49,113 nt of DNA, from NCBI GenBank assembly GCA_029239875.1, contig JARBUD010000033.1, positions 1-49,113 on the forward strand. Direction: 5' to 3'. The stretch comes from Xanthobacteraceae bacterium (GTDB lineage Bacteria; Pseudomonadota; Alphaproteobacteria; Rhizobiales; Xanthobacteraceae). The notes beneath the pieces were generated by a model. It made no database searches and was not told the origin of the DNA. It saw only the letters and a list, made by a program, of their open reading frames with translations. Shown piece by piece: positions 32,989 through 42,668 of this stretch; within the stretch, counting starts at the first letter, position 1, and each line of letters starts with the position of its first letter. The translations under genes and the position numbers were made by a program.

Positions 32989-35988
32989 TCACGCCCGCTT
33001 CCGCCGCCGCGGCGCGGCGGGGCCGTTCAGCACCCGCTCGAACACCGCCCGCACCTGGCGCTGGGTCTCGAACAGATGCGCCTCCAGCGTCGAGAAGTCC
33101 GGCATCGCGCCGGCCCGCGCCAAGAGGCGGCGTAGCGCCGGGCTGGATTCGGCCGGCTTGAATGGCCCGGACAGCGACAGCCGCAGCACCTGCGTCAGGT
33201 CCTGCGTCAGCCGGCAGGCATCGCCGAGCAGATGGCCGTCGAGCACGTCGAGCAGCCCGGCCTGCACGGCATTGGCGATCACCCGCACCGTCGAGGTGTC
33301 GATGATCTGCGGGTGCGTATGGGCGTGCGCCAGCACCAGGAACTGGGCGATGAACTCGATGTCGACGAGGCCACCGCGGGCATATTTCAGGTCCCACGGA
33401 TCGCCGTCGCCCTTCTCGTCGGCGATGGCGCCGCGCATGTCGACGATGTCGGCGGCGAGCCGGCGCGGCACGCGCTCGGCGCGCAGCACCTGCGCGATCG
33501 CCGCCTCCACCCGGGCGCGGAAGGCGGGGGACGCCGCCACCACGCGGGCGCGGGTCAGCGCCATGTGCTCCCAGGTCCACGCTTCCTCGGCCTGATAGGC
33601 CTCGAAGCGCGGCAGGCTGGTCGCCACCGGGCCGGCATTGCCGGAAGGGCGCAGGCGCAGATCCACCTCGTAGAGCTGGCCGGCATTGGTCGGGGTGGTC
33701 AGCGCGCTGACGATCCGCTGGGTCAGCCGGGCGAAATACTGCCCGCCATAGAGCGGGCGCCGCCCGTCGCTCTCGGGGTGCTCCTCGTCGAAATCGTAGA
33801 GCACGATGAGGTCGAGGTCGGAACCGGCGGTCATCTCCCGCCCGCCGAGCTTGCCCATGGCGAGCACCGCCACCTCGGCCTCGGCAATGGTGCCGTAGGC
33901 CTCGCGGAAGCGCGCCATCACCGCCTTCTCCAGCGCGCGGATGATGATGTCGGCGAGCCGGGCGAAGGCCTCGCCGGCGCGCGCGGCCGGCAGCGTGCCG
34001 GAGAGGATGCGCACGCCGATCAGCACATGGTGCTCCTGGCGGAAACGGCGGGCGCGGTCGAGCAGGTCCTCCTCGTCCTCCGCCAGCTCCAGATCGGCGT
34101 CGAGCCGCGCGGCCAGCGCCGGCTCGTCCGGCAGCGCGCCGAAGAAGGCCGGGTCGAGCAGCGCGTCGACCAGCGAGGGCCGGTGCGCCAGCATCTCGCC
34201 GAGCCGCGGCGCGGTGCCGAGGATGGTGGCGAGCAGCCGCACGAGGTCGGGGTTGTGCCGCAGCGCCGGCATCAGCCGCAGCGCGGTCGGCAATTCGTGG
34301 AAGAAGCGGTCGGCGGCGTTGAGCCCGGCATCCGGGGCGCCGCCGCGCGCCAGGGCGTCGAGCAGCAGAGGCACGATGACGGCGAGCTCCTCGCGCGCAT
34401 GTTCCTGACGCAGCGCCTTGGGCGCGCCGCAGAGCCAGCCGCGCACCGTGGCGCTGGCCGCCTTGGCGTCGGCATAGCCGAGCCGGCTCAGCGTCGCCAG
34501 CGTCTCGCGGTCGTCCTTGTCGGGCGGGAATTCCAGCCGCCCCTCCACCGCCGCGCGGGTCGGCGCGTCCTCGAACAGCTTGGCGTAATGGTCCTGCACC
34601 CGGGCGAGACGGCGGGTCAGCGCCTGTGCGAAGCCGGCGCGGTCGTCATACCCCATGAAGCGCGCGAAGGCGGCGAGCGCGTCCTCCTCCTCGGGCAGCG
34701 AATGGGTCTGTGCGTCCGCCACCATCTGCAGCCGATGCTCGACCCGGCGCAGGAAATGATAGGCCTCGTCGAGCTCGTCGCGCGCGGTCTCGCTGATCCA
34801 GCCGGTCTGCGCCAGCACGGCGAGCGCCTCCAGCGTGCGCGGCGTGCGCAGATGCGGATCGCGGCCGCCGGCGATGAGCTGCTGGGTCTGGGCGAAGAAC
34901 TCGATCTCGCGTATGCCCCCGCGCCCGAGCTTGACGTTGTGCCCCTCCACCGCGATCGCCTCATGGCCGCGGAAGGCGTGGATGTCCTGCTTCATCGCAT
35001 GGACCTCGGCCACCGCCGCATAGTCGAGCGTGCGGCGCCAGACGAAAGGCGCGAGCTGCCGCAGGAAGGCGTAGCCGAGCTTGATGTCGCCGGCGATGGG
35101 CCGCGCCTTGATGTAGGCGGCGCGCTCCCAGGTGGCGCCCTCGCGCTCGTAATAGTCGAGCGCCGCGTCGAGCGAGAGCGCGACCTGCGTCGAGGCGGGA
35201 TCGGGGCGCAGCCGCAGGTCGACACGGGCGACATAGCCCTCGCCCGTGCGCTCCTGGATCATCTTCACCAGCCGCTGGGTGAAGCGCACGAAGAAGGGCG
35301 CCGGCTCGAGGTTCTCGCGGAGCGGAGCGGTCTCCGGGTCGTACAGCACGATCAGGTCGACATCGCTGGAATAGTTGAGCTCGCGCGCGCCGTGCTTTCC
35401 CATGGCGAGCACGGTGTAGCCGAGCCCGTCCGGCCACGCCTTGGTGAGCTTGCCGGCAGCCGCCGCCTCGCGGGCGAGGAAGTCCACCGCCGCCGAAATC
35501 GCCGTGTCGGCGCCGGCGGTCAGCTCGGCGGTGACGGTGGTGAGGTCGAACACGTCGCCGATATCGGCCAGCGCCACGGTCAGCGCCGTCTCGGCGCGCA
35601 GCCGGCGCAGCGCGGCCATCGCGGCCGCCTCGTCCTTCGTCGCGGCCACCGCCGCCACGGCCGCCTCGCGGGCACTCGCAAGGCTTGCCGCCGGGTCGCC
35701 CTCCAGCACCCGCACCAGCCGGGCGGGATCGAGGCGGATCAGTTCGGTGAGGAAGGGCGAATGCTCGGCCACGCCGGCCAGCACGGCCCGCGCCTCAGGG
35801 CAGGCCGCCATCAGCGCCTCGAAGCGCACGCGCACGCCCTTGGGAGCGCCGGCGAACGCGTCCTTCAGCCCAGCCGGCAGGCGCGGCGGGATGGCAAAGC
35901 CGGGCGCTCGGCGCAGGCGGGCCGCCAGGCTGTCCGCCGCGACCACGTCCTGTTCCGCCGTTGCTGCCGTGCTGCGCCGTGCCGCCAT
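32989..35988 (-). CDS. glnE: bifunctional glutamine synthetase adenylyltransferase / adenylyl-removing enzyme
   Basis: A 999-residue cytoplasmic enzyme that switches glutamine synthetase off by adenylylation and on by deadenylylation, in response to PII proteins. Two nucleotidyltransferase domains are visible: the N-terminal adenylyl-removing one with M-G-K-H-G-A-R-E-L-N-Y-S-S-D-V-D-L-I (about 195-212) and the C-terminal adenylating one with M-G-K-L-G-G-R-E-M-T-A-G-S-D-L-D-L-I (about 710-727). Each is followed by a GlnD/PII-uridylyltransferase-like helical part. The length is typical. ATG 35988 was chosen because AAGGGGGAG precedes it. It is the last gene of the minus-strand series degP - regulator - kinase - glnE, an arrangement conserved in Rhizobiales. 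Confidence 0.97.
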   Translation of the reverse strand: MAARRSTAATAEQDVVAADSLAARLRRAPGFAIPPRLPAGLKDAFAGAPKGVRVRFEALMAACPEARAVLAGVAEHSPFLTELIRLDPARLVRVLEGDPAASLASAREAAVAAVAATKDEAAAMAALRRLRAETALTVALADIGDVFDLTTVTAELTAGADTAISAAVDFLAREAAAAGKLTKAWPDGLGYTVLAMGKHGARELNYSSDVDLIVLYDPETAPLRENLEPAPFFVRFTQRLVKMIQERTGEGYVARVDLRLRPDPASTQVALSLDAALDYYEREGATWERAAYIKARPIAGDIKLGYAFLRQLAPFVWRRTLDYAAVAEVHAMKQDIHAFRGHEAIAVEGHNVKLGRGGIREIEFFAQTQQLIAGGRDPHLRTPRTLEALAVLAQTGWISETARDELDEAYHFLRRVEHRLQMVADAQTHSLPEEEDALAAFARFMGYDDRAGFAQALTRRLARVQDHYAKLFEDAPTRAAVEGRLEFPPDKDDRETLATLSRLGYADAKAASATVRGWLCGAPKALRQEHAREELAVIVPLLLDALARGGAPDAGLNAADRFFHELPTALRLMPALRHNPDLVRLLATILGTAPRLGEMLAHRPSLVDALLDPAFFGALPDEPALAARLDADLELAEDEEDLLDRARRFRQEHHVLIGVRILSGTLPAARAGEAFARLADIIIRALEKAVMARFREAYGTIAEAEVAVLAMGKLGGREMTAGSDLDLIVLYDFDEEHPESDGRRPLYGGQYFARLTQRIVSALTTPTNAGQLYEVDLRLRPSGNAGPVATSLPRFEAYQAEEAWTWEHMALTRARVVAASPAFRARVEAAIAQVLRAERVPRRLAADIVDMRGAIADEKGDGDPWDLKYARGGLVDIEFIAQFLVLAHAHTHPQIIDTSTVRVIANAVQAGLLDVLDGHLLGDACRLTQDLTQVLRLSLSGPFKPAESSPALRRLLARAGAMPDFSTLEAHLFETQRQVRAVFERVLNGPAAPRRRKRA

Positions 35989-36050
35989 CCACGCTCCCCC
36001 TTGCCGGCCGAGCATTACCCCATCTGGTTGCGGAATGCTTAGCCCGCCGT

Positions 36051-37454
36051 TCAGGCCGGGTTCTCATCCGTATCGAGCGGCAGGTCGATAACGATCCGCA
36101 GCCCCGGATCGTTGCTCTCCAGCGCCACCGTGCCGCCGTGCAGGCGCACCACCGCCGCGACCAGCGACAGGCCGAGGCCAAAGCCCGGCCGCGTGCGGCT
36201 CGCCTCCAGCCGCACGAAGCGCTCCAGCACCCGCGGCCGGTCCGCCTCGGCGATGCCCGGGCCGCGGTCGGCGACGACGATGCGCGCCCGCCCGTCCGCG
36301 CGCATGGCGGTGAGCCTGATCTCGCCGCGCGCGCCCGGCGCGTCCGGCGCGCTGTACTTGATGGCGTTGTCCATCAGGTTCGACAGCGCCTGCGCGAACA
36401 GCTCGCGCACGCCGACGATCGGCAGCGGGCCGGGAATGTCGGCGACGACATCCAGCCCGGCCTCGTCCGCCACCGGCTCGTAGAGCTCGGCGACGCTCGC
36501 CGCCGTCTCGGCGAGGTCGAAGCGCACCATGGAGGCGCTCGCCTGCCCGGCCTCGGCGCGGGCGATCATCAGCAGCGCGTCGAAGGTGCGGATGAGCGCG
36601 TCGGATTCCTCGATGGTCTGCTCGGTGGCGGTGCGCCACTGATCGTCGCCCTGCGCCGTGCGCAGCGCGTCCTCGGCGCGGTTGCGCAGCCTCGTCAGCG
36701 GCGTCTTGAGGTCGTGGGCGATGTTGTCGGAGACCTCCTTCAGCCCCGCCATCAGCGTCTCGATCCGCCCCAGCATGGTGTTGAGGCTGAGCGCGAGGCG
36801 GTCGAACTCGTCGCCGGTGCCGGCCACGACGAGACGGCCGGAGAGGTCGCCGGCCATGATGCCGTCGGAGATCGCCGTCATCTGGTCGATGCGCTTGAGC
36901 ACGCGGCGGGTGACGAACAGCCCGCCCGCCACGCCGAGCAGGACGAGCAGCGCCAGCCCCCACAGCGCCGGACCGATGATGATCTGGCGCAGCTCCTCGC
37001 GCTCGACCACGTCCCGCCCGACCAGCAGGCGGAACTCGCCGGGCAGCAGCAGCACATGCACCAGCGCCCGGCTCGGCGGCCCGACCGAATCCTCCGAGCG
37101 CACATAGTCGATCTCCCGCCAGCCCTCCTTGTCGAGGAAGTTCAGCGGCAGGTTGAGCACGTTGCCGGCCAGCGCGTCGCCGGAATAGGTGGTCAGCAGC
37201 AGCAGGCCGGCATCTGGCGCGCGGGCGCGGCGCGTCACCACCTGGGCGAGGCGCGAGACGCCGCCGCGCTCGAACTGCGCCTGCAGGAAGCGGGTGTCCT
37301 TCTCGATCGCCTCCGTCGCCTGGCGGGTGACCAGGCGCTGGGTGTGCCAGCCGAGATAGGCGATGACCGAACCGGCGAAGACGGCGAAGACGAGGAGATA
37401 GGCCGCGATCAGCTTGAACGCGGTGGTGCGGATGAGCTTACCGAACGCCGTCAC
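36051..37454 (-). CDS. envelope sensor histidine kinase of the degP-linked pair
   Basis: A 467-residue kinase. TM1 (L-I-A-A-Y-L-L-V-F-A-V-F-A-G, about 13-26), a periplasmic part of about 130 residues, TM2 (W-G-L-A-L-L-V-L-L-G-V-A-G-G, about 165-178), HAMP, then the dimerisation box S-D-N-I-A-H-D-L-K-T-P-L-T-R-L (His at about 249). The ATPase domain has N-L-M-D-N-A-I-K-Y-S, A-D-R-G-P-G-I-A and G-F-G-L-G-L-S-L-V. The start is a GTG inside the 3' end of the regulator gene (17-base overlap), which indicates translational coupling. Signal unknown; the neighbouring HtrA protease gene suggests envelope stress. Confidence 0.93.
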   Translation of the reverse strand: MTAFGKLIRTTAFKLIAAYLLVFAVFAGSVIAYLGWHTQRLVTRQATEAIEKDTRFLQAQFERGGVSRLAQVVTRRARAPDAGLLLLTTYSGDALAGNVLNLPLNFLDKEGWREIDYVRSEDSVGPPSRALVHVLLLPGEFRLLVGRDVVEREELRQIIIGPALWGLALLVLLGVAGGLFVTRRVLKRIDQMTAISDGIMAGDLSGRLVVAGTGDEFDRLALSLNTMLGRIETLMAGLKEVSDNIAHDLKTPLTRLRNRAEDALRTAQGDDQWRTATEQTIEESDALIRTFDALLMIARAEAGQASASMVRFDLAETAASVAELYEPVADEAGLDVVADIPGPLPIVGVRELFAQALSNLMDNAIKYSAPDAPGARGEIRLTAMRADGRARIVVADRGPGIAEADRPRVLERFVRLEASRTRPGFGLGLSLVAAVVRLHGGTVALESNDPGLRIVIDLPLDTDENPA

Positions 37455-38118
37455 GGATGATGTATCCCGCGCCGCGCACCGTATGGAGCAGCGGCGGATC
37501 GAAGCCCTTGTCGATCTTGGAGCGCAGCCGCGAGACGTGGACGTCGATGACGTTGGTCTGCGGGTCGAAATGATAGTCCCACACGTTCTCCAGCAGCATG
37601 GTGCGCGTCACCACCTGCCCGGCATGGCGCATGAGATATTCGAGCAGGCGGAACTCGCGCGGCTGCAGCACGATCTCCTGGCCGGCGCGGGTGCAGCGAT
37701 GCGCCAGCCGGTCGAGTTCGAGGTCGGCGACGCGGTAGACCGTGTCGGCCGCCTGCGGCCCGCCGCGCCGCGCCAGCGCCTCGACGCGGGCGAGCAGCTC
37801 GGAGAAGGCGTAGGGCTTGGGCAGATAGTCGTCGCCGCCGGCCCGCAGGCCGGTGACGCGGTCATCCACCTGGCCGAGGGCGGAGAGGATCAGCGCCGGG
37901 GTCTTGTCGCCGCGCCCGCGCAGCTCGGCGATCAGAGCGAGGCCGTCGCGGCGCGGCAGCATGCGATCGACGACGAGCACGTCGTAGCCGCCCTCGCGCG
38001 CCAGCACGAGCCCCTCCTCGCCGTCGGACGCGACGTCGACCACATGGCCGGCCTCGCGGAACGCCTTGCGCAGATAGTCGGCGGCGTCACGGTCGTCCTC
38101 GACGATCAGCAGGCGCAT
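37438..38118 (-). CDS. OmpR-family response regulator of the degP-linked pair
   Basis: From ATG 38118 a standard 226-residue regulator: receiver with L-L-I-V-E-D-D at 3-9, the phosphorylated aspartate in L-V-V-D-R-M-L-P near 51, L-S-A-L-G near 79 and K-P-Y-A-F near 101; a winged-helix domain with L-Q-P-R-E-F-R-L-L-E-Y-L (about 152-163) and T-V-R-G-A-G-Y-I near 216. The frame is coding-like for about 40 further codons (ATG 38235 or 38244, with GAGG before the latter), so an N-terminal extension is possible; I gave the domain-based start. It overlaps the kinase gene. Probable targets include the upstream degP gene. Confidence 0.92.
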   Translation of the reverse strand: MRLLIVEDDRDAADYLRKAFREAGHVVDVASDGEEGLVLAREGGYDVLVVDRMLPRRDGLALIAELRGRGDKTPALILSALGQVDDRVTGLRAGGDDYLPKPYAFSELLARVEALARRGGPQAADTVYRVADLELDRLAHRCTRAGQEIVLQPREFRLLEYLMRHAGQVVTRTMLLENVWDYHFDPQTNVIDVHVSRLRSKIDKGFDPPLLHTVRGAGYIIRDGVR

Positions 38119-38408
38119 GGCGGGCTCTTGGGCGGAGTCTCTGGCGGCCTTCCGGAGGTCCGCGAGGTCGATGACGGGACCGTCATGCGACCGGCGGGAA
38201 TCGGAGGCAACGGTGGGATTCGAATTGTTTCCCATGTACGTCATTTCGAGCCTCGCGCCTATCGCCGCGCCCCGATGGTGGATTCGCGACAGGGCCATCC
38301 GCACGGCCCTGAAAAAGAATGACGCGGGAAGCCCTTCCGGACTCCCCGCGCCACCGAACCGGCCGCAGCCCAAGGGGCGACGGAACGAGCCGCAACCGGA
38401 ACCGGTCG

Positions 38409-39983
38409 TCAGCCGCGCTGGTCGCCCAGCGAGATGGCGACGAAGCGGGTGCCCTGCTCGGACTTGACGCGCATCAGGACGGCCTTGCGGTTGTCCTTCT
38501 TCGCGGCGGCGATACCGTCGCGCACGTCGGCGGGGGTCATCACCGGCTTGCCGGCGACATCGAGGATGACGTCGCCCGACTTCAGGCCGCGCTCGGCGCC
38601 CGGGCCGTTCGGGTCGACCTCGGTGATCACCACGCCCTGGTCGCCGGCGCCGGCGACACCCTTGGCGGGAGCGAGCGACAGGCCGAGGCGCGGCACGCCA
38701 TGGTTCTGCTGCTCATTGTCGCCGCCCTTGTCCTTGTCGCCGGCCATCGCGGTCTCGGTCGGCAGCTGCTCCAGCGTGACCGGGATGGTCGTGGACTTGC
38801 CGTCGCGCAGGACGCTGAGCTTGACCGTGGTGCCGGGCTTCTTGCGGGCGATCTCGCGCGACATCTCGCGGGAGTCCTTGATGACCTGGCCGTCGATCGC
38901 GGTGACGATGTCGCCCGGCTTCAGGCCGGCCTTCTCGCCCGGCGTGCCCGGCTGCACCTGGGCGATCAGCGCGCCCTCGGCCTGCTTGAGGTCCATCGCC
39001 TCGGCGACTTCGTCGCTCACCGGCTGGATTTGCACGCCGACATAGCCGCGCGACACCTGGCCGCCCGCCTTCAGCGCCTCGACCACCTCGGAGACGGTCT
39101 CGGAGGGAATGGCGAAGGCGATGCCGACATTGCCGCCCGAGGGCGAGACGATGGCGGTGTTCACGCCGATGACCTCGCCGTCGAGGCCGAAGGTCGGGCC
39201 GCCCGAGTTGCCGCGGTTGATCGGCGCGTCGATCTGCAGGAAGTCGTCATACGGGCCCGAGCCGATGTCGCGGCCGCGCGCCGAGACGATGCCGGCCGTG
39301 ACCGTGCCGCCGAGGCCGAAGGGGTTGCCGACCGCGACCACCCAGTCGCCGACGCGCGGGGCCTTCGCGGCGAGCTTCACCCACGGGAAGTCGGACTTGC
39401 CCTCGACCTTGAGCAGCGCCACGTCGGTGCGCGGATCGGTGCCGATCACCTTGGCGGTGTAGCTCTTGCCGTCGGTGGTGGTGACGTCGACTTCGGAGGC
39501 GCCGTCGACCACGTGGTTGTTGGTCACGACATAGCCGTCGGCGGAGATGAAGAAGCCGGAACCTTGGCCGACCACGGCGCGGTGCTGGCCGCCGCGCGGG
39601 CCCATGCCCGGACCACCCGGGGCGCCGGGGCCGCCCGGACCGAAGCCGAAGCGGCGCATGAAGCGCTCGATCTGCGGGGGGATGTTCTGGCTGCCGGGGC
39701 CGTCCTCGTCCTCATTGGCGGCGACCTGGTCCTCGTCCTTCTTCACCTTCACCGAGACGACGGCGGGCGAGACCTTCTCGACGATGTCGGCGAAGGAGAA
39801 GGTGCCGGCCGGCTGGTTGGTGGAGAGCTGGGCGGCGGCAGGGGTCACGGCCTCGGGGACGACGATGGCGCCGAGGGCGCCGCCGGCCAGGGCCAGGGTG
39901 AAGACGCCGGCGAGAAGCCGGGAACGGCTGCTGCGCAGCGTGAAGGAATTCTTGGGAGTCGGAGTGAGCGCGTTGCGCGACAT
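38409..39983 (-). CDS. degP: periplasmic serine protease/chaperone Do (DegP/HtrA)
   Basis: A 524-residue protein-quality-control protease of the periplasm. The basic N-terminus and hydrophobic stretch (L-L-A-G-V-F-T-L-A-L-A-G-G-A-L-G) form a signal peptide ending around A-A-A-Q. The trypsin-like domain shows the triad in V-V-T-N-N-H-V-V-D (His), D-P-R-T-D-V-A-L-L-K (Asp) and N-R-G-N-S-G-G-P-T (Ser); two PDZ domains follow. A Gly/Pro-rich loop (G-P-G-G-P-G-A-P-G-G) precedes the catalytic part. ATG 39983 has AGGA eight bases upstream and was preferred to 40004. It lies between ccmH and the two-component genes on the same strand, the usual Rhizobiales order. Confidence 0.96.
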   Translation of the reverse strand: MSRNALTPTPKNSFTLRSSRSRLLAGVFTLALAGGALGAIVVPEAVTPAAAQLSTNQPAGTFSFADIVEKVSPAVVSVKVKKDEDQVAANEDEDGPGSQNIPPQIERFMRRFGFGPGGPGAPGGPGMGPRGGQHRAVVGQGSGFFISADGYVVTNNHVVDGASEVDVTTTDGKSYTAKVIGTDPRTDVALLKVEGKSDFPWVKLAAKAPRVGDWVVAVGNPFGLGGTVTAGIVSARGRDIGSGPYDDFLQIDAPINRGNSGGPTFGLDGEVIGVNTAIVSPSGGNVGIAFAIPSETVSEVVEALKAGGQVSRGYVGVQIQPVSDEVAEAMDLKQAEGALIAQVQPGTPGEKAGLKPGDIVTAIDGQVIKDSREMSREIARKKPGTTVKLSVLRDGKSTTIPVTLEQLPTETAMAGDKDKGGDNEQQNHGVPRLGLSLAPAKGVAGAGDQGVVITEVDPNGPGAERGLKSGDVILDVAGKPVMTPADVRDGIAAAKKDNRKAVLMRVKSEQGTRFVAISLGDQRG

Positions 39984-40074
39984 GTGTCGTTCCTCGTTCG
40001 ACAAGCCTCTTCCCTCGCGGGAGGGTCGATGAGGAAACTAGGGCGCGTCGCCTTAACGCAGGCTGGCGGCGACG

Positions 40075-40674
40075 TTAAACTTTCGTAACGTCGCCTGGCT
40101 CGCCAAGGGCTTCACGCAGGCATGTCTCCTCCTCGGGAGACAAGGGCGCGACGGCGGTCGCGGGCTGGCCCTTGCGGCGGCGCAGCGCGACGAGCACGCC
40201 GATGCCGCCGACGACGAGCACGGCGAAGGGCGCGAGCCACAGGATCGCATTCGCGCCGTGCCAGGTCGGGCGCAGCAGCACGAACTCGCCATAGCGGGCG
40301 ACGAGGAAGTCCATGACCTGCCGGTCGCTGTCACCAGCCTTGATGCGTTCGCGCACCAAGAGGCGCAGGTCGCGCGCCAGCGGCGCGTCGGAATCGTCGA
40401 TCGACTGGTTCTGGCAGACCATGCAGCGCAGCTCCTTGGAGAGCGTGCGGGCGCGGGCCTCCTGGGCAGCGTCGGGCAGGACCTCGTCGGGCTGGACGGC
40501 GTGGGCGGGAGCGACCAGGGCAACGCCGATGAAGGCGGCCGCCAGCAGCGCCCGCAGGTGCGCTCCCCTTCCCTCATGCCCGGGCTTGACCCGGGCACCC
40601 AGGGGACCTGGCGCCGCGCCGCTGGATCCCCTGGTCAAGCCCGGGGATGAGGGCAGAAGGGGGAAACCGCACAT
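40075..40674 (-). CDS. ccmH: cytochrome c maturation protein CcmH (CycL), N-terminus built from a repeat
   Basis: A 199-residue thiol reductant that presents apocytochrome c for heme attachment. The redox motif L-R-C-M-V-C-Q-N-Q-S (about 81-90) is in the periplasm; helix A-P-F-A-V-L-V-V-G-G-I-G-V-L-V anchors the C-terminal side. A signal-like segment A-L-L-A-A-A-F-I-G-V-A-L-V-A-P-A-H-A covers about 43-60. The only good start is ATG 40674, five bases after the ccmF stop, with GGAG eight bases before it. The first 40 residues then translate a dispersed palindromic repeat (40578-40653), giving S-P-G-L-T-R-G-S and R-V-K-P-G-H-E, text foreign to CcmH. No ATG, GTG or TTG lies between the repeat and the signal segment. 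It is last of ccmIEFH. Confidence 0.9.
   Translation of the reverse strand: MCGFPLLPSSPGLTRGSSGAAPGPLGARVKPGHEGRGAHLRALLAAAFIGVALVAPAHAVQPDEVLPDAAQEARARTLSKELRCMVCQNQSIDDSDAPLARDLRLLVRERIKAGDSDRQVMDFLVARYGEFVLLRPTWHGANAILWLAPFAVLVVGGIGVLVALRRRKGQPATAVAPLSPEEETCLREALGEPGDVTKV
40578..40653. repeat. family A palindromic repeat inside the 5' end of ccmH
   Basis: CCCGGGCTTGACCCGGG (from about 40578) with the inverted GGTCAAGCCCGGGGATGA (about 40633-40650) and an inner GGGGACC / GGATCCCC pair. It is the same element as at 23685-23757. Here it is read in frame, with a length that keeps the ccmH reading frame open. Confidence 0.8.
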
Positions 40675-40679
40675 CTGCC

Positions 40680-42668
40680 TCACTCCGCCGCCACCGGAGC
40701 GGCGGCCTTCGGCTTCTTCGCGGGCTTCGGCGCGCCGACGCGCAGGCGGCGATCCGACAGCGACAGCGCGCCGCCCAGCGCCATGACGATGGAGCCCAGC
40801 CAGATCAGCGTCACGAAGGGCTTCCAATAGGCGCGCACGCCGACAGTGCCGCCGGGCAGTTCGTCGCCGAGGCTGACATAGAGCTGGCTGAAACCGATGG
40901 TGCGGATGCCCGCCTCCGTGGTCGGCATGTTGCGGGCGGTGAAGATGCGCTTGGCGGATTCGATGGTGCCGGCATCGACCCCGCCGCGCCGTACGTTGAA
41001 CACGCCGACGAGGTCGCGATAGTTCGGCCCCTCGCGCGGCTCCAGCCGGGCGAGGGTCAATTCGTAGCCGCCGACCTCGAAGCTCTGGCCGACCTTCACG
41101 CCGACGATGCGCTCGGCGTTCCAGCTGGTCTCGGCGATGATGCCGAACAGGCAGATGCCGATGCCGGTATGCGCCAGCGCGCCGCCGAAGGCCGAGCGCG
41201 GCAGGCCCCTGAACCGCGCGATGGCAGTCGCGAAAGGCACCCGGCCGAAGCCGGCGCGCTCGAAAATCTCCACCGCCGCGCCGATGACGACGAAGGCGGC
41301 GAGCCCCATGCCGAAGGGCGCGAGGATTGGGCCGCCGCCCTGCGCATAGGCGGCGAGCGCGGCGATGACGATGCCGGCGCCGAACGCCACCATCAGCCGC
41401 TGCGCCGCGCCGGCGAGGTCGCCGCGTTTCCAGGCGAGCAGCGGGCCGAAGGGCATGGCGAAGACGACGGGCAGCATCAGCGCGCCGACGGTCAGGTTGA
41501 AATAGGGCGGGCCGACAGTGATCTTCTCGCCGTTGAAGGCCTCCAGCGCCAGCGGGTAGAGCGTGCCGACGAACACCGCCGCCGACGCCGCGGTGAGCAG
41601 CAGGTTGTTCAACACCAGCGCGCCCTCGCGCGAGACGGGGGCGAAGATACCGCCTTGCCGCAGCGCCGGCGCGCGCCACGCGTAGAGCGCCAGAGAGCCG
41701 CCGATGAAGAAGACGAGGATGGCGAGGATGAACACGCCGCGCGTGGGATCGGTGGCGAAGGCATGCACCGAGGTCAGCACGCCCGAGCGCACCAGGAAGG
41801 TGCCGAGCAGCGACAGCGAGAAGGCGAGGATGGCCAGCAGGATGGTCCAGACCTTCAGCGCGTCGCGCTTCTCCATCACCACGGCGGAATGGATCAGCGC
41901 GGTGCCGGCGAACCACGGCATCAGCGAGGCGTTCTCGACCGGGTCCCAGAACCACCAGCCGCCCCAGCCGAGCTCGTAATAGGCCCAGTAGGAGCCCATG
42001 GCGATGCCCAGCGTCAGGAACGCCCAGGCGGTCAGCGCCCAGGGCCGCACCCAGCGCGCCCAGGCGGCGTCGATCCGCCCCTCGATCAGCGCGGCGACGG
42101 CGAAGGCGAAGGTGATGGAGAAGCCGACATAGCCGAGATAGAGCAGCGGCGGATGGATGGCGAGGCCGATGTCCTGCAGGATCGGGTTGAGGTCCTGCCC
42201 CTCCGCCGGCGGCGGCACCACCCGGATGAACGGGTTCGAGGTCAGCAGGATGAACAGCAGGAACGCCACCGCGACGGACGCCTGCACGCCCAGCACATTG
42301 GCCTTCAGGCTCGCCGGCAGATTGTAACCGAACAGCGCCACCAGCGCGCCGAAGATAGCCAGCACCAGCACCCAGAGCAGCATGGAGCCCTCATGGTTCC
42401 CCCATGTGCCGGTGATGCGGTAGAGCAGCGGCTTCATCGAGTGCGAGTTCTCGACCACGTTCAGCACCGAGAAGTCGGACTGCACATAGGCCGCGACCAG
42501 CGTCGCGAAGGCGAGCGCGACGAAGCCGGCGAAGGCGATGGCGAGCGCCGGCCCGACGCGCATCAGCGCCGCATCGCCGCTACGCGCCCCCCAGATCGGC
42601 AGCACGGTCTGCAGGATGGCGATGGCGAGCGCCAGGACGAGGGCGTAATGGCCGATCTCTGGGTTCAT
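40680..42668 (-). CDS. ccmF: cytochrome c heme lyase subunit CcmF (CycK)
   Basis: A 662-residue inner-membrane protein with about 14-15 helices that, with CcmH and CcmI, attaches heme to apocytochrome c. The tryptophan-rich signature [15 protein letters not shown] (about 233-247) and the flanking conserved histidines (G-T-W-G-N-H-E-G-S near 92; A-I-H-P-P-L-L-Y near 170; L-I-H-S near 258) are present. The length is normal. Its start overlaps the ccmE stop as ATGA, and it is followed after five bases by ccmH, so the operon is tightly coupled. Confidence 0.97.
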   Translation of the reverse strand: MNPEIGHYALVLALAIAILQTVLPIWGARSGDAALMRVGPALAIAFAGFVALAFATLVAAYVQSDFSVLNVVENSHSMKPLLYRITGTWGNHEGSMLLWVLVLAIFGALVALFGYNLPASLKANVLGVQASVAVAFLLFILLTSNPFIRVVPPPAEGQDLNPILQDIGLAIHPPLLYLGYVGFSITFAFAVAALIEGRIDAAWARWVRPWALTAWAFLTLGIAMGSYWAYYELGWGGWWFWDPVENASLMPWFAGTALIHSAVVMEKRDALKVWTILLAILAFSLSLLGTFLVRSGVLTSVHAFATDPTRGVFILAILVFFIGGSLALYAWRAPALRQGGIFAPVSREGALVLNNLLLTAASAAVFVGTLYPLALEAFNGEKITVGPPYFNLTVGALMLPVVFAMPFGPLLAWKRGDLAGAAQRLMVAFGAGIVIAALAAYAQGGGPILAPFGMGLAAFVVIGAAVEIFERAGFGRVPFATAIARFRGLPRSAFGGALAHTGIGICLFGIIAETSWNAERIVGVKVGQSFEVGGYELTLARLEPREGPNYRDLVGVFNVRRGGVDAGTIESAKRIFTARNMPTTEAGIRTIGFSQLYVSLGDELPGGTVGVRAYWKPFVTLIWLGSIVMALGGALSLSDRRLRVGAPKPAKKPKAAAPVAAE

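Noticed and set aside
33232..36042. A 936-codon plus-strand frame
   Set aside because: It is antisense to glnE and low in protein character.
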